From NCBI GenBank assembly GCA_036939975.1, contig JALLPB010000101.1:1-19252 (forward strand): DNA of 19,252 nt, given 5' to 3'. A program made the position numbers and the translations under genes. Below the pieces are notes generated by a model, which was not told the DNA's origin, did not search any database, and saw only the letters and a program-made list of their open reading frames with translations. How positions within the stretch are numbered: the first letter of the stretch is position 1; the number at the start of each line of letters is the position of its first letter. Source of the DNA: Cyclostephanos tholiformis (taxonomy: Eukaryota; Bacillariophyta; Thalassiosirophyceae; Thalassiosirales; Thalassiosiraceae). Positions 9,483-17,646 of this stretch are shown here, in pieces.

Positions 9483-9781
9483 CCGGGCACTTTTCTAACA
9501 CTTTTTTTGCGAACATGACAGGCATTCAGAGATTATGCCTTAAGTGTCCCATAATCAATCTAATACCCCAACTAGTATCCAATGTTATAAAGCAGCAACT
9601 TCCAATTTGTTTGATGTATGACACCCCTATTTTATGCCTAAGTATTCCTGCCCAACTTTAAGGTGGTGCATAATTGTTTGTGCAAAAATAAAAATTACAT
9701 GGTGCAAGGGTGTTAAATCAAGATTATCTCGTCAATCGATGACAAATCCTTGACTCCTATTGACAAAAAGTCTTCCCCAAC

Positions 9782-11564
9782 ATGTCAGGAAGGAGTAAGC
9801 ATGTGGATAGGCACAATGCATGTGCCATTGCATTCAAATTAGGGTACTGGGATGCATCAATCCCTGAGGCGATGGGTGCCACCTTATTCATGCTTACCAA
9901 TAGTTCAAACCCGGCAAAGCAGATGATGGTCAACCATGCCTGTGAGAAGGCCATCAGTGGCACCCCTCCCCCCTAATCTAATCAAGGCATCGACAGTTGG
10001 GATGTCAATGGTGTCATCTCTCACCAATTTGCCATCTACAGTCACAGCAAGAAAATTGTCATCACCTCCATTTCCATCAACCTCCAGCATGACTCCCAGT
10101 GCTTTGTGCTCAATGAGGTCAAAGCCTAAGCCTAAGCGATAAGGAAAAACTTGCAGGCATTACAAAACGTGCGTGTCAACAAGCTTGTGCAGTCAGACTT
10201 TGCAAAGAGCATGCTAACGAGGGCAGCAAAATGGCATGCCTGAGAAGTTGACAAACTGGATGGATTATCAAGTTACGAGATTGCCAAATGGGCGAAGAAG
10301 GAATACAATGGCTGTGGGCTGCACTCAGCGATGATTCATCATTATGTCAATGCCAAACTTGCAGGCATGTTGCCATTAAATGTTGGGGTGAAGGGGGAGG
10401 TGTAGCATCCTCTTTTAAGTTGTTGTGTAAGGCATTTGAGATTTACAGTTGGATTTTCCAGATTAACTCTCAGGAGGGCAAAATTACATTTAAGATGTTA
10501 GCAGCAAGGATAAATTCATTTATGTACCACAATTACAAACAGGATATGCTGCAATGAGTTCTTTTGGTGATGGCTAAAGACATCAATGCTTTGACATTGC
10601 CAATGCATATCACCAAAGATCGAATTGTTTGTTGGACAATGCTTAGAAATATTTCAAGTTGGTTTGACAAAAGGGAATGGGACTTGGTTGAACTGGGGTT
10701 TGCAACAAGGTGGGCCGACGGAAAAGTTACAATCTCAGATGAGCAGCTGTATATGATAATTAACTTTGACAAGATATGTCTATCATTGGATGGCACAGAA
10801 GGAAGGAGGGGAAGCCAGCCCAAGATCATGCTCCATGATCCTCACATGAAATACAATGGCAAATGAACAGACAAGAACAGCATCATGGTGACCTTGGTTT
10901 GTGGTAGCAATGCTGCCAGTAAGGCCCTCCCCCCTCATTTCCAGTTTCAGACAAAGGCAGCACCAGAGGAGGGGCAACGACTGCAAAATGAGGTATTCTT
11001 GTATTGTTCCTGAGTGCTCGGGAAATTTGGGACCACAGACGAGACATCCTGGGATTGCACCTTTGGTCTTAACACATAGGGGGGAATGGATGATAATGAA
11101 GTATGTAACAAATTCAATTCTACACATGTGTGACAGGCCTGGCAGAAGACTTCTCCTGAAGTGTGACAGTGGTCCAAGGTAGTTGCAAATCAAACTGCTC
11201 ACCAAGTTACAGTTCCTTGGCATGTATCTCTACCTCTGTGTACCAAACACTATGGCGGTAGTGCAGGAGATTAGATGTATGGGAAGTTTAAAAGTCAATA
11301 TTGGTGCAACCTTGAGTTGTTAGTGGACGAGTGTGTGCTCTTGGGGAAGAGTGTGTCAATTCTGCAGTATAAGCATGGACTCTTGGTGTCCGGTGGTGTT
11401 GATCCCAACATGGGATTGGCGCTTGAGTTGGCATTTGAGTAAGGATTTTTGCATAAACATTGTCTTGATTCCTTGATGAACTTGGTGCCACCCCACTCAC
11501 CCGCAAGTGACTTGATGACCCTCAGGTGAGGCGGACAATAGATCTTGACAAGGAATATATGTCT
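9782..11564 (+). pseudogene. DDE transposase, N-terminal and catalytic part (broken)
   Basis: It starts at an ATG (9782): MSGRSKHVDRHNACAIAFKLG. After a frame change come a Ser/Lys-rich linker and a helix-turn-helix-like block (LSSYEIAKWAKKEYNGCG...IHHYVNAKLAG, about 10260-10370). The catalytic part runs from 10564: SSWFDKREWDLVELGFATR, then INFDKICLSLDG (first Asp at 10768-10770), SNAASKALPPHFQFQTKA, RRLLLKCDSGP (second Asp at 11165-11167), VPNTMAVVQE and MYGKFKSQYWCNLELLVDE, ending LDDPQVRRTIDLDKEYMSV at the insertion point. The spacing and the PNT...Q block resemble the DDE_1/pogo fold. The third acidic residue, expected just before MYGKF (11275), is lost through a small indel with a stop. 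At least four frameshifts are present. I know close relatives as repeated hypothetical proteins in diatoms. Confidence 0.8.
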
Positions 11565-11672
11565 GTCCCTGATTTGGCAGAAAACCTTTTTGGAACGGGG
11601 ATTTCCTGATTTTGAATTTTTGAGTATCCCTAACCATAACCATATTGGGATCACCGTTTTGAGATAGGGACC
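11565..11672. repeat. Left TIR of nested element
   Basis: Pairs with 13972-14080. The terminal motif recurs inward in inverted form as CCAAATTGGGGAC at 11688-11700, so the left end can also fold on itself. Confidence 0.85.
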
Positions 11673-11842
11673 CTGATTTGGATTGTTCCAAATTGGGGAC
11701 TCACCCCCCTAAGACCCAAATTGATATTGCCAACATTTCAGATTTGGTTAGTGACCGAACCAACCCCATTCCAAAAAGGGGATAGGTCAATCCTCATTTC
11801 AGAATAGGGATTTCCATTTCGAAATGAAGATTCATTTGTATC

Positions 11843-12031
11843 CGATCCCCATTTTGAAACAGGGATCCCCGTTTTGGCATTCCTGTTTCAAAATGGGGAT
11901 CCTCATTTCAGGTTTTGATTTGGTGATCCCTGTTTCAAAATGGGGATGCAGTTGTATGCAATCCCCATCTCAAAATGGGGATCCCCATTTTGGTTTTTGA
12001 GGTGGGGATCCCCATTTCGATTTGGGGATCC
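11843..12031. repeat. Palindromic GGGGATCCCC array
   Basis: Within about 190 bp there are nine close variants of AATGGGGATCCCCATT spaced irregularly. GGATCC occurs five times (11863, 11897, 11979, 12006, 12026). Positions 11971-11992 form a perfect 22-bp palindrome with core AATGGGGATCCCCATT. The array lies between the left TIR and the integrase 3' end. It may be a subterminal transposase-binding array or a cruciform-forming block. Confidence 0.85.
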
Positions 12032-13645
12032 TCCGCAACTGCTCCAATTTGCTCACTAAATGATTCGTCCATTGTTAGTTGAATGGCAACCACTCCTCTA
12101 TCTTCAGTTGCTTCTCTATTGTGCCCCATCTAAGAGAAAACATCGTTGAGCTCTGCCTCAGTCACATGGTTAGATAAAATACTTGCAGCAATTGGAAGGT
12201 TTGAGATACCCACATGAGGGTGAATCCCATAGACAAGATGGAATGGTGTGTCATAGAGGGTTTGATGAATTTGAGTGCTGATTCTCCACTGGACAATCTT
12301 GCACCCCATTGTCCAGAATTTTGATTTATTTGACTCTATCCACCCGCCCAACTTCTTTTGAACAGTTTGATTCACCCTCTCTACACCTTCATTGGAGTCA
12401 AATTGTCAAGGTGACCCTGGGACCATCTGGCATTCTGGCCAGAGGTTCTTAAGTTTGTCAATGACAAGGTCAATGAATTCATCCTCCAGCACCATCCGAT
12501 GACCATCAAGATCATGCACATGGTTCAAATTTGCCCCCAATGTCAGTTTGGAGCATAGTTGGAGGCCCCTGGTCAGTAAATATTGTGAAAAGTGAAAAGG
12601 CATCGCTTCCCGCATGCTTCGAAATGAGGGGTTTTGAGTTTAATTTTTTCACACCATGGTTGATGTAGTTCAGGAGATAGTTGAATTTGCCATCAGGCAT
12701 GCTCCATAAATCTATTAAGTAGACCTGCCCATGAACCCCCATTCCATCAGTAAAAATATATTCTTGATCCCCATGGTTGGCTTTTGGTGACTTAAGACAC
12801 TAATGCAGTGAGGGCACACATCAGTAATCATCTTGTATACTTCCCTCATCACATTTCCATGCTTGTCACGCAGATGGTAAAAAAAAATAACACCCTTACA
12901 GTGATCCTCTTTGCAGATCTTCCACAGAACAACAAACAGCCTCTCGGCATCGCTCAGCTGCTGGAGGCTTCACAAAGCCATCACTGTTACATCTATCATG
13001 CTGAACTTTTTTGGACAAATTACCAAAACAGCACTATCAACCCTGACAGTAAAGACATGATACTTCCTTGACCAATTGTATGCATTTAGGTTGCTGGCTA
13101 AAAAGTTCTGCAGGCACCCTCGGCTTTGAGGTGGCAGAGAAATTTGACCCGCTTATCATAATTCACCTTAGTAAAGAGAATTGATGTGTATACCTTTTCC
13201 ACATACCACTTCTTCACCAAGGTGTAGAAGGCATTTGCATGGCAGATCTGACTGGCATCAAACTCGTCCAGCCCCTCAGTACTCCAATGATCAAAATGGC
13301 AGGGTCTATCCTCATTGGCAGTTGCTTCCTCATTGTCAGCCGCCTCATGATAGTTGGCCACATTGTGATCTGCTTGTCCTTCATTGGAAAAGAATTTGAC
13401 TCCATCCCCTGTTGGTTCCTGCCCAACAGACAAGATTTCCTTCTGGTCCCGGATACATGGACTCATTTGATGTAGATTTTTACCATCTATATGGGCTAGG
13501 TGCAGCATTGAATCTGATTTCTTGAGGACACTGTTGCTGTCTTCACCACAGGAGATACTGGTGTCACCACTTACACTACTCAAATGGCCTGCTCCCTTCC
13601 TGGTTATTGTTTCAGGTGCCTCCCTTTCTTGCTAACACGAGCCAT
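12032..13645 (-). pseudogene. Integrase (rve/DDE) of the nested element, broken
   Basis: The probable start is the ATG at 13645 (MARVSKKGR). A frameshift leads into an acidic, Ser-rich N-terminal region (13583-13098). It is followed by a Cys/His region, ending in DKHGNVMREVYKMITDVCPHC (about 12870-12810), as in the integrase HHCC finger. The core follows: GVHGQVYLIDLWSMPDGKF (about 12742-12690), INHGVKKL, IFTDQGPPTMLQTDIGGKF (about 12590-12530), LKNLWPECQMVPGSP, a TGA stop near 12404, then SNEGVERVNQTVQKKLGGW and HQTLYDTPFHLVYG (to 12250), ending VTEAELNDVFS. The second Asp (QTDIGG) and the Glu (EGVERVNQ) survive. The first Asp, expected in QVDLID, is Tyr (TAC), so the triad is broken. The layout matches KRBA2/SCAND3-like integrases. 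Confidence 0.82.
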
Positions 13646-13815
13646 GTTGGAGATGCAGAATTGAATTGAAATGGGGACCCTAATTTGAATTGGGTACTCA
13701 ATGAATAATACGCCAGGCAAGGAGGAAAAAATAACTCTTCATCATAAGACAGGTGACCAGCAACAGTAGCACAATCCCCAATCCTGATGCGTTGGATAGT
13801 GGGATGAGAAAACAA

Positions 13816-13938
13816 GCCTAAATTTTCATGATAGGGGTTTCTTGTCAGCCTAAATTTTTGGTGAGAGGGTATTCATGATGTCATTGGAATGGCAAGCGGC
13901 TCAGCATTGGATGGGGGGGGAGAAGCCGCCTAAATATT
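13816..13938. repeat. Three spaced GCCTAAAT(T/A)TT repeats
   Basis: GCCTAAAT(T/A)TT occurs at about 13816, 13848 and 13928, each followed within about 10-20 bases by a G-rich stretch. They lie between the integrase start and the right TIR of the nested element and may be subterminal repeats of that end. Confidence 0.5.
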
Positions 13939-13971
13939 GGGCAAAAGGGGCTTCAGGGTTGGTCAAAAACG

Positions 13972-14080
13972 CAGTCCCCATTTCAAAATTGGGACTCCCC
14001 ATATGGTTATGGTTAGGGATACTCAAAATTTCCAAATTGAGGAATCCCCGTTCCAAAAAAGTTTATGCCAAATTGGGGAC
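13972..14080. repeat. Right TIR of nested element
   Basis: Reverse complement aligns with 11565-11672, with a 28-bp identical core. Its last base abuts the resumed transposase codons (AAC ATT ACA from 14082). Confidence 0.85.
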
Positions 14081-14897
14081 CAACATTACACTCCTGTTTG
14101 TAAATTCCATTCATGAGGAAAAAAAGTACACCATGTACATGTTGTCAGAGGCCGGATATGATGGGTCTGCACTGCAGGCATTGGTAGCAATTTGGCCCGT
14201 GGAACCTTGGATGGGTGCGATTACTGAGCGGATGTCATGGGAGAGAATCAAGTTGCTCTATTGGGCATACGTGCATGGTCGGAAATTCTTTGCAATGAGC
14301 AGAAGTCAAGTTTGCTCTCCTGATGACTTTTTCAAAGCTCTAGCACTTCTTGTGAGGGAGGAGGATATAGCTGAGAGAACGAAGTTGAAAAAGACTCTGC
14401 AGCAGAAACTCCAGATTTGGGAGAAGGGGATGGCAATTCTGGTGGCAAAAGCAGCATGCTTTGAGTCAAATGCCAATAAGGATATGTTGTCAAAGGAGCT
14501 AGATAGATTGCTCTTGTTGTCCTGTGTTGACCATAAGGTGACAAAGAAAGCACAGAAAGTTGCTTGGTGAAAGGAGATTCGGGCTGCTAATACAGAACTA
14601 CCAGAGGTTGACGTGTGGACAGCTGAGGACAAGGAGAAGTTGGTGAACATGGTAAATAAGGAGATTGACGTGTTGGAGACCTACCTTGGTAGGTATGCAG
14701 TGCTGCAAAAGAGGAACACAGTCGCAACTGTTCTGGATTTCACTGACAAGGAATGGGAGTCATTAAAGACACTGAAGGAGGCTGATGTAGCAAACAGGAG
14801 CAACACCGTGGTGACTGATGAAATGGATAACAATGTTGAGGGATCGTTGACGGAGGACAAAATGATTGGAGGGGAATCTGATGTGGTTAAGATGTAA
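14081..14897 (+). pseudogene. DDE transposase, C-terminal part (one in-frame TGA)
   Basis: One frame runs from the right edge of the nested element to a TAA at 14895-14897. It is interrupted only by a TGA at 14568-14570, after KKAQKVAW. Visible blocks are EAGYDGSALQALVAIWP, RIKLLYWAYVHGRKFFAMS, DDFFKALALLVREEDIAERTKLKK, EVDVWTAEDKEKLV, EIDVLETYLGRYAVLQKRNT and LDFTDKEWESL, with an acidic tail. The first two thirds are predicted to be helical and charged. I know these blocks as the conserved C-terminal region of the same diatom transposase family, which proves the two halves belong together. The biochemical role of this domain is not known to me. It is better preserved than the catalytic half. 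Confidence 0.8.
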
Positions 14898-15186
14898 ATC
14901 GTAGTAGTAGAAAAATTTAATTACTATGTGTCTATTCTGCCTTATTACTCACCCCGGATATATGCAATGCCCAAACCAAATCAAGGCACGTTAGCCCATG
15001 GTGTGGGGATGGGGCCAGTGCCCTGGGTTTGGGGGTCACCAGCTCATAGGCAATGCTATGGACAATAGCTGCTGCACACCATGGTTGGCCAATTTTTTGG
15101 GCCAATGATGCGTCACGGGGTGGGTCTTTTTTGTTCGTAGAGCGCTCCATCAGATAAGTACAAAAGAGCAAAAAAAAATCTCTCAA
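14898..15186. other. 3' untranslated tail of DDE transposon
   Basis: Sequence between the transposase stop and the right TIR. No supported ORF. A short inverted pair, CCATGGTG near 14997 and CACCATGG near 15076, flanks the segment with GGGTTTGGGGG, and may form a hairpin. Confidence 0.5.
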
Positions 15187-15214
15187 TGTACAGCAGAGGT
15201 CAAACTCATACTAC
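15187..15214 (-). repeat. Right terminal inverted repeat of DDE transposon
   Basis: TGTACAGCAGAGGTCAAACT followed by CATACTAC is the inverted partner of 9454-9482. A TA at 15212-15213 would be the flanking target dinucleotide. Confidence 0.7.
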
Positions 15215-15355
15215 CGTTGATGCTGGGGCATAAGAGACACATGAACGTCAGAAAGTGCGGTCTAAATTTCTCGGAATTTTTTTGGTGGAGAGTTGCCTGG
15301 TCTATGTGTAGGAATATAAATTCATTTTCTACGTGACTTTTTTTGTACTGCTCCT

Positions 15356-16130
15356 TCATAGGCTTTTGATTTTGAGTTTTGGCGCACGGGGTGCACCATA
15401 CTCACACCCCCTCATCCCCAAATTTGTCAATTCAACAAAAAAAACGCTTCCCATTCCCCTTGCGATGCCTCGCTCCATCCTCTTCCGGCCGCCTGGAGAG
15501 CTTCTGGAAAAATCCGCAAGCGGTATGCCCTCATCCAGAAGCTTATGCTTCTGGAGGAGAGCTACTGCTTGCGGAGGGAGTGCAATTTGTCCCTCCATCA
15601 AGCCGCTCAAGTTCTTGAGGAAGTCCCCAACCAAGGTGAGTGAGGAGGCCAAACCCTTCCTTAGGAGGTCCGTCTGCTCCTCATCGGTCTGCACCAAAAC
15701 TTCGGTGGATATTCAAAATGGACCAAACCCCCCTTTTCGCCTTCCCCAAAAGGTAGTCCTCAACGAGTATCTGTTCCTTCAAGATGCAGACAACAACGTC
15801 ATCCGCAAGGACCACTGCACTGCAACCATCAGGATGCTCCCTGCAGTAGTGCCCACGATTGCCCCTGCTCGTCCCCATGACATCTACGACTACACTGGAT
15901 GGATGCGTGGGGGGAGGAGGGTCTTGGGGGGGAGGCTTCTTCTTTGCCACCACTGTCTTCCTTGACAGCTTGCTTGGCTTCGGAGCGATGGCAACGGAGG
16001 CCAGAATGGGCAATGCCAGGTGCTTCGTGCATATGGCCGCACCACACATCTCGCACTCGACTGCAGCCCACTTATTTTTGGCATAAGTGCAAGTGCTGCA
16101 CTGCCAGTGGCTGCGAGAGGAGGCCTCCAT
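15356..16130 (-). CDS. Probable RanBP2-type zinc-finger protein, one apparent frameshift
   Basis: From the ATG at 16130 a frame runs to a TGA at 15681 (149 aa). Residues 9-29 read HWQCSTCTYAKNKW... with Cys11, Cys14, Cys26 and Cys29 and the Trp two residues before the first Cys: the W-x-C-x2-C...C-x2-C layout of RanBP2-type fingers, which bind ssRNA or ubiquitin. More Cys/His follow (CTKH; YCREHPDGC), then a basic/Pro-rich linker and ILVEDYLLGKAKRGVW. The adjacent overlapping frame continues from about 15697 to 15356 with TDEEQTDLLRKGLASS, a helical, plausible C-terminus. A one-base change in the A-run at 15696-15699 would join them into about 260 aa. This could be a real mutation, an assembly error, or an unseen intron. 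The gene ends only about 145 bp outside the DDE transposon. Function unknown. Confidence 0.5.
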
Positions 16131-16950
16131 GGTGGGGCGGTTTGTGTGAGTTGTGTGCACTCACTTTTTTGTTCAATGTTTGCTGGAAGAGGAAGGGGTG
16201 CGCCATAAAGCACACCAAGGCCCAACCAGAGCATGTAGGGGATCGCCGGAAAGCTCTCCTAAAGGTGAGAATGTCTGTTGCCTTGTACCAAGGCCTAGAC
16301 ATATCAGATCGGGAGAAACAGGATGGGGAGTGTCTAGTTCATACATAGAGAGGGCTAATTATCTAGGAAAATGAGAAGTGTCCCTTATGCCCCCTATCTT
16401 TGTAAGAAGCCTCTATTCAGTAACGGGATAGCCAATAGTAATGGATATCATGTCATCTACTCGATAACACACAATATCAGGACAAAATCTACGACCACGA
16501 TACGATGATTATAAATCCAAGAACGATGAGCCTTTGCGCATCCCGCCGCCATCCATCGGCGCACGCCGGGGGGGGGAAGAGTGTTAGTAAGGGGGCGATG
16601 AGGTACATCCCTCCTCTTTCGGTGATCTCGAGGTATCGTAAGGAAATATGTACATCATTGATGATGGGTGCTTATTATTTATCTTTACTTAAAACAACGG
16701 TATTTCCATGTATCGGCTCAAAATATGTAAAAAATGAAGGAACATGAGTTCATCGGTCGATCGACAATATATTTTGGTCCTTTTGTATTTTTTCTTCTTC
16801 ACAATTTTCGTGAAATTTTCAACGCCACCCACCACCCACCCCCCATGAACCCCATCACCCCCCTCTTCTTTCGTCCCTCGACGAAAATACCACATAGGGA
16901 TGGTTTGGGTTTTATCACCCCACACGCGCTTTCCACATAGTATATGGATA
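16131..16950. other. Intergenic region
   Basis: No supported gene. It includes a G9 run near 16568-16576 and a T-rich stretch near 16780-16800. It covers the presumed promoter of the zinc-finger gene (left part) and the 3' flank of the REEP-family gene (right part). Short ORFs here lack family features. Confidence 0.5.
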
Positions 16951-17646
16951 TCACTCGTCCTTTTCATTCGATTCCGATACCGCATTCCTGGCATCCCTCA
17001 TCGCGGCATCGATCGCGCTTTCCCTCGACTTCAAGAAGTCCTTCAGGAAGCTATCGTATAGGAATTTCGCGCCCCTCGTCTGGGGCAGCATCGCCCAAAG
17101 CAGGAACGCGAGCTTGAACGCGTAATAGTACGGGATCCAGTACAGGAGGAAATCAACGAATACCTCGATGATGGAGAAGAAGGAATATATTACCCAATAT
17201 ATCAACCACTGCGTGACGTCGGGATTGTTCGTTTTCGATTGTTTGGTCGATTCGATGGCATGCAGGGACTTGATCGCGGGGTATAGGAATCCGATTATGG
17301 AGGAGATCGTGCCGGCGCTGAAGCCGAAGATCACGATCAGGAGCACGACGAATGCGCCGGATATGGAGATGTATTCCTTCGGGACGCTGGTTTGGTCCTT
17401 TTAAGGGGGGGGGGGGGGGGTGGTACCGTGCAGGGAAAGAGGTTATCAATATTATTATGGACGAATATAATTATTATATGAGTATAAATGGGAACACCGG
17501 CGACGACGGAGTGCAAGCCGAGTTCGAATATCCCTCCTCTTTGATTGCTTTTGGCTTACCTCCAACCTCTGTAGGGCGGGAATTTCATCCAGCTTCGAAC
17601 GTAGCTGTGCGAGCTGCGCATTAACGGCGTCTATTACGGCGTCCAT
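16951..17646 (-). CDS. REEP/HVA22/Yop1 (TB2/DP1) family ER-shaping protein, 2 exons, 177 aa
   Basis: Exon 1 (17646-17560) encodes residues 1-29 (MDAVIDAVNAQLAQLRSKL...). The splice donor is GAG|GTAAGC and the acceptor TTAAAAG|GAC. Exon 2 (17397-16951) encodes residues 30-177. An in-frame TAA just upstream of exon 2 requires the intron. The joined protein has the family pattern: an N-terminal helix, DQTSVPKEY at 30-38, a hydrophobic hairpin at about 43-67, YPAIKSLHAIES at 68-79, TQWLIYWVIY at 91-100, a second long hydrophobic block (101-132), and PQTRGAKFLY at 134-143, then a charged amphipathic C-terminal helix. The length is close to Yop1 and REEP5. Members curve tubular ER membranes by hairpin insertion and associate with reticulons. 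No ER-export or microtubule-binding signal is obvious. It is head-to-head with the E1-beta gene. Confidence 0.93.
17398..17559 (-). other. Intron of REEP-family gene (162 nt, phase 0)
   Basis: GTAAGC...TTAAAAG on the minus strand. The G16 run at 17405-17420 (C16 on the sense strand) sits immediately before the acceptor and would serve as polypyrimidine tract. Confidence 0.9.

Larger units (their letters stand above)
11565..14080 (-). mobile_element. Nested 2.5-kb TIR transposon with rve-type integrase
   Basis: The ends 11565-11672 and 13972-14080 are inverted repeats of about 108 bp. Both begin GTCCC(T/C)(G/A)ATTTGGCA and share 28 identical bases (TTTTGAGTATCCCTAACC, then ATAACCATAT). The left subterminal region carries a palindrome array. 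One minus-strand integrase gene (about 12030-13645) fills the middle. The element splits the DDE transposase so that LDKEYMSV stops at its left edge and NITLLFVNSIHEE resumes at its right edge. I see no clear target duplication. Ginger-class cut-and-paste elements also combine a retroviral-type integrase with TIRs; assignment to that class is inference. Confidence 0.8.
9458..15211 (+). mobile_element. DDE_1/pogo-like DNA transposon, interrupted by a nested element
   Basis: It is bounded by about 28-bp inverted repeats. If the ends are placed just inside TA dinucleotides at 9456-9457 and 15212-15213, the element shows the TA target duplication used by the Tc1/mariner/pogo superfamily, in agreement with the transposase type. 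Subtracting the nested 11565-14080 insertion gives an original length near 3.2 kb. It carries one transposase gene on the plus strand. The copy is dead: frameshifts in the first half, an insertion, and a TGA in the second half. Confidence 0.72.

Noticed and set aside
9901..9915. tRNA T-loop-like AGTTCAAACCC
   Set aside because: No matching acceptor stem, anticodon arm or D-arm around it, and it lies inside the transposase coding sequence.
9905..10090. Minus-strand ORF with protein-like composition (GGDDNFLAVTVDGKLV)
   Set aside because: It is antisense to the transposase linker. The plus strand has collinear family sequence on both sides, so this is a mirror frame.
11843..12031. CRISPR array
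   Set aside because: The repeats are short, variable and palindromic, with no regular spacers, and the context is a eukaryotic transposon.
13875..14080. N-terminal 68 residues of the 231-aa frame as coding sequence
   Set aside because: This part lies within the right end of the nested element, including its TIR; the frame only happens to be open. The transposase sequence starts at 14081.
11564..14085. Target-site duplication of the nested element
   Set aside because: Left flank ATATGTCT and right flank CAACATTA share no convincing direct repeat; the GTC/GAC pair at the edges is part of the TIR, not a duplication.
14306..14650. 114-aa minus-strand ORF, Ser/Phe-rich
   Set aside because: It is the complement of the well-recognised transposase C-terminal half.
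15333..15965. 210-aa plus-strand open frame
   Set aside because: It begins at GTG, lacks recognisable motifs, and lies antisense to the zinc-finger gene, whose Trp/Cys spacing is specific. It is most likely a shadow frame.
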